DNA of 64,000 nucleotides from assembly GCF_041146395.1 (NCBI RefSeq), contig NC_090989.1, positions 277,914,343 through 277,978,342 of the forward strand. Reading direction: 5' to 3'. This DNA comes from Eulemur rufifrons (taxonomy: Eukaryota > Chordata > Mammalia > Primates > Lemuridae). Below the pieces are notes generated by a model. That model did no database searches, was not told where the DNA came from, and saw only the letters and a program-made list of their open reading frames with translations. Positions 23,292 to 35,441 of this stretch are shown here, one piece after another; positions within the stretch are counted from its first letter, which is position 1; every line of letters starts with the position of its first letter. The translations under genes were made by a program, and so were the position numbers.

Positions 23292-24529
23292 CATCTGTCT
23301 CTAACTGAGCCTGCCTTTGCAATATTAGCCACGGTTCCCTTGACACTGCCCTCTGACAGTCTGAGAGGACAGCAGGCCCTGCTGCTGCCTGGACAGAGCC
23401 GTCTTCATTATATGTGGCCACTGGGTCCACAAGATTAATGGTAACATTTTAAAAATTCAGACAGACCTGGAATCAGCACTAGAAAATACAGATTTAAATT
23501 AACAAGGAAAAAGCAGAATCCCATCAAAGGAAATAAATTGTGCTGGCAACTATTGTCACGTAATAAAACGTATTCTATAACTGAAGGGCAATTTTATATG
23601 GAGCTGTCTGCAGCTTAGTGGCCATGTTAATTGAATAAGGTGTCTCGGGCTGACTTGGGGGAAAATGGAATCCCCCTCCGCATGCTATTCAGCTGGCCTG
23701 TTTGTTACAGAGCAGCAGTCCCTCCTGCGGGGAGACGTGGCTGCCACCAGGAGCCGCAGTGTGTCCCAGCTCGCCAGGGTGTGTCCCTTCTCCTCTGGGC
23801 AGCTCTGTGGGCAGGGGGACAGAGAGGAAAGCTTGGTAACGCTCTCTGAGGATTTAGGGGCTGTTCTAGTTACAGTTCTCCAGTGACCAAACTGATTTTG
23901 GAATAATACGTCATTTCAGTCAAGTGGCAGAAATCATTGGCCTCTGGTGGTCGGTCCCCTGCTCCAGTGGCCCGAGACCTACAGGGGATGGTACCAGAAG
24001 GACGTAGAGACGGTTTCCCAGTCTTTGAGTCCACTTGTTAGTGTGCTGGGAATCTTTACCAACACCTGAAATCTAAACACACTGATCTGCCGGTGGAGGG
24101 GTCAGCTCTGGGTTCCGCCGAAATGACTCCACGGAGACTGCTGTCCACGGGGCACTAGCGACCATCGCTTTCTTGGATGTCTCAGTTTTGTTTGATGCTG
24201 TTGAGAACCTGCTCCTTCTTAGGACTTCCCCGGCTTGGCTGCTGCAAAAGAGCTGAGCGTCCAGTACCCACGGTCTAGTGAAGCTCCTGGTCGGTCTCTT
24301 CCTTCTTTCCTCCTCCGGGACTCATGTCATGGTTGGGACTTTCCTTTAACCTCATTAGGCAGTTCAGTTATGGGAAGGGAGCCGAAGAGTGTTGGGCTAA
24401 CTGATCACAGTTCCAAGTGTAAAAGTCAGGATTTTCTCTTTCCTCACTGGACACTGTGGTCATGGGCATGGGCTCAGGTCGTTAAGTAGTCTTCTAAAAT
24501 ATCTTAAAACTGCAAAATAGTTCATTAAG

Positions 24530-24650
24530 CAGTGGTACCATAATTTTTTAACCATTCCCTATTGTTTGATATTTAATTTGATTCCAGTTTGGGGCTTCAT
24601 AAGCAATGCCATGATGAATGTATTTACTGTTTATATAAAAATACCATGAA
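24530..24650 (-). mobile_element. L1 LINE 3' scrap, reverse
   Basis: 'aaccattccctattgtttga', 'gattccagtttggggcttca' and 'gcaatgccatgatgaatgta' are the antisense L1 3' end. Confidence 0.7.
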
Positions 24651-24789
24651 TCAGAAAGAGTTGCATTTTCCAAACCATTAACCAGCCCAGTCTTGGGGAT
24701 GAGAAGGAGACTAGTGGGAAGCCTTCTTGGAAGCTTTCCCAAAATTGTCTCTAATTACGAATCAGAATCAGATTCATTCATTCAACAGT

Positions 24790-25260
24790 ATTAGGTCATC
24801 TTAGAGGGTTTCCGCTAATATTTTTAAGTGCCCACTGAGTGCCGGGCATTGTTCTTGGCACTGGAATGTGGTGGGAAGAGAAAGTGTAATGGAGAACATG
24901 CTCTGGCACCACGAGAACAACTAGAAAGTCCGGAAGAGTGGGGAGGGCTCTGCAGGGGGGAGGGGGGCTGGAGATGAGACACCTCCTTGGAAGGGTGGTC
25001 AGGGCCGGCATCTCTGAGGGGTGACCTGACTGGGGACCTGGGAGATGAGTGTTTCAGGCAGCAGGAACAGTAAGTGCAAAGGCCCTGAGAAAGGAACAAG
25101 AGCAATGGGCTAGCAGGACAAAAGCAGCTGCTGAGGTTGGCGATGTGAGTGCAGGGAGCATTGACAAGTCCCGGCTAGGGAGGAGGGGTGGGCTGGAACT
25201 GGGAGGACCTCTCAACCTGGGGATGGTTTGGGTTTCATTCTAATGTAGAGGGAAGGCACC
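24790..25260 (+). repeat. Old mammalian dispersed repeat, copy 2 (family not named)
   Basis: 'aagtgcccactgagtgccgg' opens it. 'gaggggtgacctgactgggg', 'ttcaggcagcaggaacagta' and 'agtgcaaaggccctgagaaa' follow in the order seen in this repeat family. Same orientation as the copy at about 300-640. Confidence 0.6.
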
Positions 25261-25349
25261 GGCAGGTTTTGTAATGATCCTGCACTGCCCTTATGAGCAG
25301 GACTCTAAAATAACTCCACAATGGCAGGAATGGGAAGAATCAGAAAGGA

Positions 25350-25520
25350 ATTGAGGCTAAACCTTCCCACACGCCCGGTACTGCGCTAACTGCCCTGCCT
25401 GCCTTGTGGCCAGGTGTGCTCCTGGAGGCAACACCCCTGCTGAAGCCCACCCAGCTCCTTGGCGCTGGCATTGGGATTCGAACCTACATCAGTGGGCCCA
25501 GGGGCAGTGCTCTCAACCAC
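25350..25520 (-). repeat. MIR SINE, reverse (probable)
   Basis: 'cacgcccggtactgcgctaa' and 'attgggattcgaacctacat' are consistent with a reversed MIR; the middle is too diverged to be sure. Confidence 0.4.
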
Positions 25521-25819
25521 TACTGCTGCTCTGCCTCCCTGCGTGTGAGGTCGGGCCGCTGGTCACCCAGCTCTGTATATTGCTCTGTAACCTCTCGGGG
25601 TCAGTGAGCTCCAAGTGGCAGAGATGTCGAGTCCCTGGCATCATTAGTTTTAAAGTGTCTTCAAAAGGGACACCATGGCCCTGATTGAATAATCTCACTC
25701 TCCTCGCCTGGCAGTCGAGATGATACATCGCGGCAACTTTAAAATAGCAATAACCACCTCCAGAGGACACGTGCACTAAGCTTCCTGTTAATTCCCAGCT
25801 CCCCCCTTATCACCTTTGC

Positions 25820-25950
25820 CTGTCGGGGCCTCAGTTTCCTGCTCTGTTAAATGAGAGTGATTATTCCTGTCTAAAGCTTGCCGAGAGGATCAGGCCAGGT
25901 GACGTCTGTGAGGGAACCCAGCCCAGGGCCCGGCAGCAGGTCCCCACCTA
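25820..25950 (+). repeat. MIR SINE
   Basis: 'cggggcctcagtttcctgct' followed by 'ctgttaaatgagagtgatta' and 'cagcccagggcccggcagca' fit the 3' half of MIR. Confidence 0.75.
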
Positions 25951-26649
25951 ACGCTGGGGAATGAGAAGCTCATCTTGCCCTGCGACGCAGCTGACTGCCG
26001 AGGCTTCCTCCGTGCCTGTCACTGTCAGGCTGATCTGACACCAGGCACCCCTGGGCCACTTCTCCTTCAGCAGGTGACTTCCTTGTCCTGTTTAACCACA
26101 GGTGATCTGTCCCCTCGGCCCAAACTGTTCATTCTCATTAGTGGGAGGCCTTGCTGTGTCTTTTTGTCGTCCTGTTCCCACACCCCTGCTTCCTGTGTCC
26201 AGGAACAGCGGAACCAAAAAGCCCCAAGGCTTGCTCTGGCCAGGAGGCCTTCCCCCTCGCCCTCGGCACACTGTCTCCCATCAGCTGCTGCAGCTGGAGG
26301 TTTGATAACTGGATTTCAGTTCAACAGATTCCTATTGAGCAGTCGCTCTAAAAAATACAGTCAGCCTGTGACTTGAATTTTCTTTTAATTTCCCATTTAC
26401 TGCATCAGCCACACATTGTCTGTTGTATGTGAACAAAACTTTCTTTCCCCACCTTTGTGAGTTCTTGGTTGTGGCTGCCACCAATTTCTTCTTACACCAC
26501 ACCTGTTTTCCTCCATGGTGGAGAGAAGTGGGACGCGTGGTCTGATACAGGGACCCCTCGAGGCTAATTGAGAAAATGCACAGATGAAATAACAGACTAA
26601 CAGCAGCTCATGTCAAAGAGACACCCAAGGGTTTCAGTGGACTTAAGTT

Positions 26650-27000
26650 CAACACTTGATTTGGTCAACAAATGTTCAGTAGTTGTCTACTTTATGGCAG
26701 AAATTATCCTAGAAAATGAGGAGGTTGAGCTCAAATTAGAGGGACGGGTTTATGTCAGATGATTAAAATACATTGTGATAACTGGAATAGAGTGAGAGAG
26801 GACACATGGGCACCCAGTCCAGCCTGGGACAAGCCCAGGAAAGATTTCACCAAAGAGGGTATAATTGAGTGGGGTCTTGGAGGATGAATAGGAGTTGGGA
26901 GACTAGGTAAGGAAGAATGGAGATTCTCGGAAGAGGGAGCAGCATGGATAAAGAGTCAGGCGGAGGCATGAAAACACAAGGCCTATTCAGGGATTGATGA
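26650..27000 (+). repeat. Old mammalian dispersed repeat, copy 3 (diverged)
   Basis: 'ggggtcttggaggatgaata' and 'ggagcagcatggataaagag' keep the order of the family seen at 300-640 and 24790-25260. Assignment is tentative. Confidence 0.4.
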
Positions 27001-27739
27001 GACTTTCACTCTTCTTGGGGGAGGAAGAAGTGAGCAGTGATGAGAGGCAGGTTCTGGAGAGCGGGCTGGAGTGTCGGGGTGGCTGAAACCAGGGGTGTGG
27101 GGTGGACCAGGCTGCCCAGAGAGAGTGTGTGGGGTGAGAAAGAAGCGAGCTGAGCCAGGACCCCGCAAACGGCAACCTTGAAAAGGTTGGAGGAGGAGGG
27201 GCCAGAAAGAACCATCTGTGAGGAGGGGAAGGCACGAGGCTGGGGGCAGCGGGTGAGCAGAGCTGGCAAATCTCGTGCCCCAGAGAAGCCAGAAGGTTTG
27301 GACTGGGAAGTGCATGTTGGACAGGGCAGCTAAAAAGCCGGGCACTTTGCTTTCTCTGTTGCTCATGTACTTCTTTTTTAAGTCCTGAGTTTCCCCAATA
27401 CTGTCCAGTTAGAGGGTCTGCAGCAGGTCATTTGGGGAGTAATTAAGGGTCTGCATACAGTAGGTGGTAAATAACTGCAGTTTCGTGATCATCATTTGCT
27501 GTTACCATTCCCTTCCACAGTGGCCTGTCAGCTTGGAAACGGTAAATTGGATCTTGGCACATCTCTGCCTAGAATCCTTCAGGATGAAGGCAGAACCCGT
27601 GCTGGGCCCCACGTGGTGTGACCCCCTTAGCCCTCTCGGCTGGTCCCACACCCTCTTCTGGCTTTCTAGGCCTGGTCACCCTGGCCGCCTCCTGGGCCTT
27701 CCCGCTGGCCAGACTCCCTGCAGAGCGCACACCACACTG

Positions 27740-28110
27740 CCCTGCCACCCCTGACTCCCACCTGTCCTCCATTCCCCACTTCAATGTCACTTCCTCCAGG
27801 AAGCCCCTCCTGCTCCGCCCTTCATAGCACTTGAGTCTTCCTGCTTTCTGCAGAAAGTGATCATGCTTGAAAGCAAGTGTTCCGGTAACGTTGTGGACGT
27901 TTTTGTGTTCGCCTGCCTGTCCTGCCACACCACCAAGTCCCCCGAAGATCTATGTGGATATATGTTTGACCACCCAGGGGCGGGGCTTGCCCTGTTTTCT
28001 CCTCTGGCTCCTGGCTGGTCTCTGCCATCATCCAGGTCCACCTGTCTTCTAAAGTTCTGCTAATGCCCCCTCCTCTGTGAGCCCCACCGAATGCCTTGAG
28101 CGGCACAGAT
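27740..28110 (+). repeat. L2 LINE fragments
   Basis: 'ccacttcaatgtcacttcct' and 'ccaggaagcccctcctgctc' is the L2 3' region motif. A second similar segment, 'ggtccacctgtcttctaaag' with 'gccccaccgaatgccttgag', follows. Confidence 0.55.
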
Positions 28111-28589
28111 CACTTTGTGTCTTCAGTTAGGTTGGGTGTAGCTTTTTGGGATTTTTAAGGCTTAGAAATCTTCCAGTCTGGCAGCTATGAAGCCTTCCTC
28201 GGCTCCTGGAAATTCCCTCATTGGCAGAGTGCAATGACAGTACCCTCCCCGGCCAGCTCTGTGTGTAGGGGGTCCTCACAGTCACACACCCTGTGTTTTC
28301 ACAGTGCGCTGGGCCCCACACAGCATGTAGCCAGCCCCGTACCTTGAGGGACATTGCGAGGAGCCGTAGGGGAATGTGTGACATCTGCATCCCCAGGGCC
28401 TGGCACCTGGTGACACTCTCGGCAGGGTCACCTGTCATCATTTTAGTTCTGCTCAACCACAACCACGGTCAATAATTCACTCTTGTGTTTGCTCAGCTTC
28501 ATTGACTAAGTGCTGTGGCCAGAGGCATTGATCAACTGCTGGAAGCCCTTCTGCAGCTGATGCTCACCCACGCAGGGCGCCCAGACCTG

Positions 28590-28770
28590 GCCAGTCTTCA
28601 GATTCACTGCCGGAGCTTGTTAAAAATAGATTTCTGGGCTGTACCCTGCCAGGACCACTGAACCGGACTCCCCAGGGTCGGGCCTGTGAGTCTGTGTTGT
28701 TAGCAAGTTCCCAGGTGACTCTAATGCCGTCATCGATGCCAGGACAGGTGGGACAGAGTTTGGGAACCTC
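28590..28770 (+). mobile_element. hAT-Charlie nonautonomous DNA transposon (MER5A-like)
   Basis: 'cactgccggagcttgttaaa', 'gactccccagggtcgggcct' and 'gcaagttcccaggtgactct', ending in 'agagtttgggaacctctatc', follow the MER5A consensus order. Confidence 0.75.
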
Positions 28771-28799
28771 TATCTGGGGTAGAATCCAGACTTCTTGCT

Positions 28800-29060
28800 G
28801 TGGCATTTGGTGTTCTGGCCGTGGCCTACCTTTCTAGCTTCACTTCCTAGGTGTACCCTGACCCTACACTGAAGGGTGGGCTCTCCCTGAATACCTGGCA
28901 GGTGCCTTTCACTCCTGTAGCACCCTGAGGGGTCATGAAGCCCTGTCCCCTTTAACAGGACGTGCTGTTCCTTCCTTTCATGCTCACCAGCACCCACTTG
29001 TTCTTTTTCTCTGTGCACACATCAAGGTCCTTGTGACTTGTCCCTGCACCTTTATTCCCT
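28800..29060 (+). repeat. L2-like LINE fragment
   Basis: 'tgttctggccgtggcctacc' and 'gtaccctgaccctacactga' resemble L2; diverged, weakly supported. Confidence 0.35.
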
Positions 29061-30386
29061 GCAGCCTTAGTGCTCCGTGGGGGAGCTCAGCTCTGCACGG
29101 TCAGTGAGCAGCAGCAGTGCACAGACTGCAGATTCCCTGCACACACACCGGGGCGCCCCGGGGACCCGCTCTCCCTGTGCCCGCGTTTGCTGGTTCCCCC
29201 ACAGCCCTGAGCACCCCATTGCTGCTGCTCAGCAGAGCCCCACTGCCTGGTTCCGCCTGGCTGGCCTGTGGCCCAGGCGTCCACCATGAATGCTCGAGCC
29301 CCGGCCAGCAAAACAAATACCTTCACGGCCCCGGTGCTCGCCTTGTCCCCGGGAGGCTCCTGCTGGTTGCAGCTCAGTCCTGGCTCTGTGGGAAGAGCCG
29401 CTACCTGGAGAGCCTGTCCTCCCAGGAGTCTTTATGTACAACAGTCATTCTAGAAGGTCATGCGTGTGCTGTGGGAAAAGGCACCGTGTGATTGACAGCT
29501 TTCGTTAAGTATAATGCTCCCTCCACCAGTCTCTCCCCTTCTGGAAATGACAAAGTGTGGCCAAAGCTTAGGCTGCTGAGCGATTTCAAGCCAACGCCAA
29601 GTCACCCCTCCAGGAGATTTTTTTGTTGTTTTTTTCCCCCAGACTTGTTGGGTTCTAAATATTTTTCCTATTATTTTAATCTTTATTTTCAGTATTCGCT
29701 AAAAGCAGCTAATGACCATGCAAAATAGATTGTTTACTTTTGACTGAATACTTATGCTGTGTGTTCCTGGTGAGCTTTAATGACTAATACCTGAGCCATA
29801 AAAGACAGCATCGGGTCTATCTGAAAGTGCTTTCTTGAGCACCTACTGTGTGCTCTGCCCGAGAGGGAACACACAGACACTGCAGTTCAGAGCTATGTGC
29901 CATTCTGATTTCCAGCACCTTCGTTTACAAAGTGTGTTATGGTGAGCCGTGGCCCTCAGCTTCCCTGCAGGGCAGGTGTGGAAGCCGTTGGATGGAATGG
30001 AACAAGCCCAGGCTGGTGTTCAGAGCCTGGGTCTTGCCGTCCCATTGGTGTATTTTGCCCAGTAAACAGAGATCTGGATCAAAATGCCCACCTCCACGGA
30101 GCCCCTTGGACATGCCGTAGGCTTGGGAAACCCTTCCTTCGGCTTAGATGTGCTTTCAGTATGGAGAAAAGGTGGCTGCTGATGTCTGGAAGCTTCCAAG
30201 TTCCTTGGGAGGACTCAGCCCTGTGGAGCAGTCATGCTGGGGGGCAGCGGGGGGGACACGCTGCCAGGACCGTCCAGTTTCCTGCTCCCCGTGGGTTTCA
30301 GCTGTTGATGGCGTCAGGTGCTTTCTGAGTCCTGGGGAATGCTCCTCGCTCTTGTAACCTCCTCCTCTCCTCTGTCTCTTTCCCAG

Positions 30387-30481
30387 GCACATCTCTCTAA
30401 CGCTCCCTGCCACCTTCCGAGGCAGGAACAGCGCCCGGACGGACTATGAGTACCAGCACTCCAATTTGTATGCCATATCAG
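30387..30481 (+). CDS. MVB12B: MVB12B internal exon: linker leading into UMA domain
   Basis: The acceptor is a long pyrimidine tract ending TTTCCCAG at 30386. The first G completes the Arg codon AG|G. The 95-nt exon then reads HISLTLPATFRGRNSARTDY, followed by EYQHSNLYAIS, and leaves one G before a GTACGT donor at 30482. The segment matches human MVB12B about residues 222-252 from memory, with one likely substitution (Ala where human has Thr in the RNS-R stretch). NLYAIS is the conserved lead-in to the UMA domain that docks MVB12 onto the ESCRT-I core; MVB12A has the similar SSLYGIS. The next exon should begin CC ATG GAT GG (Ala-Met-Asp-Gly). I did not find it in the following 33.5 kb, so the third intron leaves the window. 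Confidence 0.95.
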
Positions 30482-30777
30482 GTACGTGGGGCCCCCGCTG
30501 CAGGCCGGCCCGGAGTCTGTGCCCTGGGTGCCGCCTCCTTCCGCACGTTCCGTGTCTTCTGACAGGACCTGTCTGCCTCACCTCTCTTTTTTTCCCTGCA
30601 CGGGGCCTGTTCCCAGCAGGGACCAGGCCTTCCCTTTCCTTTGTGTCGCCACGGCACTTAGAGAAGGGCCAAATACTCAACATGTTTTGAAACTAATGAT
30701 GAAAAACAATGTGTGGATTTCACAAGCTTGAAGGGAGGTTTCCAGAGAATACTCAGCACGTTGTTCACCTGCCAGAC

Positions 30778-31220
30778 CCCGGGCAGGTTTCCCCCGGGGA
30801 CTCGGGGGCAGCACCGAGCTGAGCCCGGTGGGCTCGCCCGCCCGCATCCAGGTCTGTCCTCACCTCTGGTTTCTCACCGCCGGGTTTGCGGCCGGAGGGT
30901 GCTCCAGCGGTCGCCCCCTCACACCTCCGCGGTGTGAGTCTGCGGTTTCCGACCTCAGCCTTGGAGTTGGTGGTGCGACCCTGGCGGGAACTTCGTCAGT
31001 CCTGGTTTTCCTTTTCACCTCACCCGGGGAGGGGAAGCTTGCGAGCCGTGTCACAGAGTGGAGATTCATTAGGTGCTCGGCAGTGCAGGCGGCTTGCCGA
31101 GAGCTGAGGAGACCCACAAACTCACCTCTGATTATTCTGGCCCGCCGGTCGCCAGTCGGGGTGTTTGTGTACGAGGGGGAAGTGGCAAATCGGTGCCACT
31201 TACCAGCGCACACCCTTAAT
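30778..31220. promoter_or_regulatory. CpG-island-like stretch just downstream of the third exon
   Basis: I count about 21 CpG in the first 230 bp (GC about two thirds) and about 13 in the next 215 bp, which is high for primate intron. No repeat is recognised. Such an intragenic CpG cluster could mark an alternative promoter or enhancer. No TATA or convincing first exon is seen. Confidence 0.45.
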
Positions 31221-32099
31221 GGTGAGTGACATTTTGAACACGGGAACATGGCACTCATTCATGTACCATAATGAATCGGTTATTTAAAAGGTAATCTTTT
31301 TTTCTAAAAATTGCAACTACAGGTTACTAAATAGATGAAATAGAACAATGGCATAATTCTTGTCAGTATTAGTTTTTCTCGTTATGATCACCCCCTAATA
31401 GGTTTGGAAGTGTAAGCAAAGCCCGCTGTTCCATTTCCGGGCAACACTCCTCCTGGGCAGGGGAGACACGGGGATGTTCTTAGGCCCCGTCCCTGGCTCC
31501 ACTCCAGGAACCAGGCTCTCAAAGGGGAGAGGGAACGTGTTTGTCTAAGAAAAGCATCTCCAGGGAGGATTTCTTTTGTGCTGCGGCTATTTCAGCAGAG
31601 CCGACAAGGAGCATAACAAGTGTGGAAAGATGACCTATTTTGTAGGAAAGCTGAATATTTCCCCAGATGCTTAGTGGCATCGTGGTGCAAAACAGGCCCG
31701 TGAAATCCGGCAGAGCGCCCTGTTCAGAATGCGCACGAGGAGCGCACCATCAAAACAGATGACTGTTTTTCCGCAGCTTGCAAATCTTTTTCCAGCCACA
31801 GTGTTCGGCTACACCCACCTTACCTGTGTTCTCTGATGGCTTTCCCAGCTGTCGGCGTTTCTGCAGAAAAGAGCCCACAGAGCGAAATCTCCTCTGGTTT
31901 GGCAGGAACGTTGCTGTCTGCCTCTGGACGGCTGCTTCCTCGCCCCGCAGCTTTGATGAGGTGTTGTCTGGGTTCATTTCAGCTGTTAGTTTAGCAATAC
32001 CAAGGTAACAGCCTCAAGACACAGGGGAAGCCATTCAGAAACTTCCTGTTACATTTATGTAAGTGGCAGTCAATTGGATTTTATCTTCCAAACAGAGGT

Positions 32100-32350
32100 G
32101 GTTGAGGCTGCAGCACGGGGCAGCAGGCAGCACGGGCCTCCTCGGCGGCGGCAGGCACCAAATTGTTCTGCCAGGGTCCAGGACCGCTTTGCTGCAGCGC
32201 TGCCAGGAATGCCCCGCAGGGCCCGCTGGCTCCATACGGCCTGCAAGCTCAGCACCGGGCAGCGCTGGCGCAGCGGGGAACCTGCCCGCCCACCCCCTGG
32301 CAGCCGGCCTGCGAGTCGTTCTGGCTGGGAGGGAGCAGAGACCACCCCCC
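32100..32350. promoter_or_regulatory. Second CpG-rich patch
   Basis: About 17 CpG in roughly 220 bp, with clusters such as 'ctcggcggcggcagg' and 'cgctggcgcagcggg'. Shorter than a classical island. No gene seen in it. Confidence 0.35.
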
Positions 32351-33584
32351 TCATCCCCACAGGAACAGTATTTGGCACTGAGCAGCTCATCTCAGTTTGG
32401 AATTGCAAAGTTAGGGTTTCCAGTGGTTTGTTCCAAAAACAGTTAAGGCAAAGTGTGCCCCAGGCCCTGGCCCTTGCCTGGATCGATGCCTTGATAGCTG
32501 GGGTTCTGCTGATAATGAAATGAATCATCAAACTGTTCTGCTTCCGAACCGGCTCTGGCACGTGTCCACTGCAGACTTCAGGAGCTGAGCCTTTGGTGCA
32601 AATTCCTGGTGTGCTCTGTGTCTGCCCCAAAGACATTTGATTACTGCTCCGGTCCCTTACTAAGATAAGTAGATTTCAAAACTGTAGTTAGAAATTTGGG
32701 GACAAAGCTTGCATTTAATGTGTATGTATGGTTGTTAAAGTATATTTACTTTTAACGTTTTCTCTGTGGCATACCTTTTACTCCATCCCTATTCCTGTCC
32801 CTTTTGCTAAGACATTCCACCCCCACCACGCCTGTAGAGAGACACTGCTCAGACTTTTCGGTGACACCAGTGGAGACGATATGTAGCTCTGTCCCCGGCA
32901 CGCAGAGGTGCTCGTGCAGTGTTTATGGAAGGGTGGAAGAGGGGGAGGGGAGCATTTGGCCTGCGCCTACCTTGCACAGGGGTACCCTCTAAGACCCCCG
33001 GGGTAGGGGTCATCCCGACTGGCCCCTTGACCACCTCGAGCGTCTGGGGCCGTCACCTCCCAACCAGCCCATTGCATGTCTGTGGTTCCTCCCTCACTAA
33101 GCTGGGCTCTGCCTCCCTGCACTTCCACTTCCATCCGGCAATCGGAGGTGCTGTGCCTTCTGTCAGCCAAAATTTGCCAGCTGTTCTGCACAGCCCAGTC
33201 CGTATTTCTCTCCTGCCCACAGAAGTGGGGCGGGCAACTTTCACTGACTCGGCGCTAAAATACTGAGACACTCGTGCCTCTCACTCTGCCACCGTGCACC
33301 CTAATCAAAGTGGCCCTGAGGCCAACCTTTGATCCTCACACTTTTTCTTCTCGGAATTTCTGCTAGAAAATACAGATGGGCAAAAAGATTTGCCCACAAG
33401 GATGAGCACTGCTGCTTTTTAAAAATAATGCTCCAAAATAGGTGGGAGATGACTGTATCTCGAATGCCCCAAACAAAGGCGAATCCTTAAATTACAAAAC
33501 ATCCATACAATGGCCATTCAAGAAATGATGATTTAAATAAAAAGATGTACATGAATATTGTGAAGTGGGAAAAAGCAGGTGACA

Positions 33585-33924
33585 GGCCGGGCACAGTGGC
33601 TCACGCCTGTAATCCTAGCACTCTGAAGGCCAAGGCAGGTGGATCGTTTGAGCTCAGGAGTTCAAGACGAGCCTGAGCAAGAGTGAGACCCCGTCTCTAC
33701 TAAAAATAGAAAGAAATTAGCTGGACAACTGAAAATATATAGAAAAAATTAGCCGGGCATGGTGGCACATGCTTGTAGTCCCAGCTACTCGGGAGGCTAA
33801 GGCAGGAGGATCACTTGAGCCCAGGAGTTTGAGGTTGCTGTGAGCTAGGCTGATGCCATGGCACTCTAGCCTGGGCAACAGAGCAAGACTCTGTCTCAAA
33901 AAAAAAAAAAAAAAAAAAAAAAAA
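33585..33924 (+). mobile_element. Alu SINE (lemur-type), full length
   Basis: GGCCGGGCACAGTGGCTCAC start, both monomers, the AT linker with 'agaaattagctggacaactg', and a poly-A tail of about 27. The flanks 'aaaagcaggtga' and 'aaaacaggtgcc' look like an imperfect target-site duplication. It is more mutated than the copy at 17514. Confidence 0.95.
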
Positions 33925-34576
33925 CAGGTGCCAAACCAGAATGTGCAGTGTGATCTTATTTTTAAAAAAATCCATCTAAAGGTCTGGAAAGGTCCATGAT
34001 GAGGAATTTACAGTGGTTTTCCCCAGACTTTCCTCGTCTTTTCTTCTTTTGACTTCTTTGCAATTCCTCACTTTTCCATAACAGTGTGTGTTGCTTTTGT
34101 AATAAGAAAAAACACATAGACCCCATGTGAACGTGGCGTGCTCTCGGCGGACGTGCTGGCCTGCAGGGTCGCGCCATTTTCCCCACGTGCTCCGAGCCAC
34201 CCGACCCATGATACACACTCAACGTTTACTGGAAATTACTTCCAGGCCACAGATCAGTAATTTCCTTATTGTCCCTTTTTGAGAATATGATTTTTTTCCT
34301 CGTTATCACGTCCCCTGAAACCGCCTGTTCACTCACGTTGCTCAAAGATCAGCATCTGTAATTTCAACATCACCTTCACGTCCCCCGGCCCTACAGACGT
34401 GGGCCCATCGGAAAGCACCTGGCTGCTCGAACTATGTCCTCCCCTTCCTGGCTCTTCAAACCCCCCAGCACCACCTTATTCTGCTCTGTAGGGTTTGAAG
34501 ATGGTTTTCTTTAAAGAAGGACGTGGGAATACAGTCATGGCCACCTGGTTCGGTCCACTCCATCACCCGTCTGTGT

Positions 34577-34905
34577 TAGGGTCGGCAAACCGTGGCCTGC
34601 AGCCAAATCCCACCCACGGCCCGTTTTTACATGGCCTGTAAGCTACGGATAGTCTTAATATTTTTAAGTAGTTGAAAAAAATAAAAAGAATAATATTTAG
34701 GGATCTGTGAAAATTGTATGAACTTCAAATTTCAGTGTTCCTAAATGAAATTTTACCGGAACACAGCCATGCCCATTCCTTTACAGACGGTCTGTAGCTG
34801 CTTTCCCGCCACGGGGCAGCATTGAGTGGCTGCAGCCAGCACCGTGTGGCCCACAAACCCTTAATGTCACTCTCTGGCCCTTCACAGAAAACTGCCAACA
34901 CCTGG
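34577..34905. mobile_element. hAT-type nonautonomous DNA transposon
   Basis: The 5' end 'gggtcggcaaaccgtggcct' is an imperfect inverted match of the 3' end 'cagaaaactgccaacacctgg', as in the Charlie-group elements. The interior 'ccggaacacagccatgccca' and 'gtgtggcccacaaaccctta' fits that family. No transposase is encoded. Confidence 0.8.
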
Positions 34906-35170
34906 TCAGTGTCGCCAGTCCTAAGTCGTGGGTGCTGCTCATTCTGACTGTGCCTTGCTCTAAACATAATTTTTAAAACCACCCTTTTTGCCTATTCTTT
35001 CTTTGGTAAGCAGGGCTCATGCTCTGCTGGTTGTAGCTTTCCCTGGCGTTCCCTGGTGCTACTGTGCCCCGTCCCCAGAGCCATGTGCCTTCAGTCGTGT
35101 GAACATGCCTTTCAGATCTCACCTCCTGGGTGGGCTCTCTTCAAGGCCATATTGATTTCTCTAGATTCTA

Positions 35171-35441
<271 letters not shown>

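Noticed and set aside
25441..25520. tRNA-like 'gattcgaac' T-arm sequence
   Set aside because: It belongs to a diverged MIR (tRNA-derived SINE); no cloverleaf can be built around it.
30482..30690. Read-through of the third exon donor as an alternative C-terminus (SGTWGPRC...)
   Set aside because: The GTACGT donor is good and the extension is unlike any MVB12 tail. Unlike the second exon, there is no immediate stop or known isoform of this shape.
32070..32636. 188-codon minus-strand and 149-codon plus-strand ORFs
   Set aside because: They overlap in a CpG-rich patch where stops are rare by composition; no recognisable protein.
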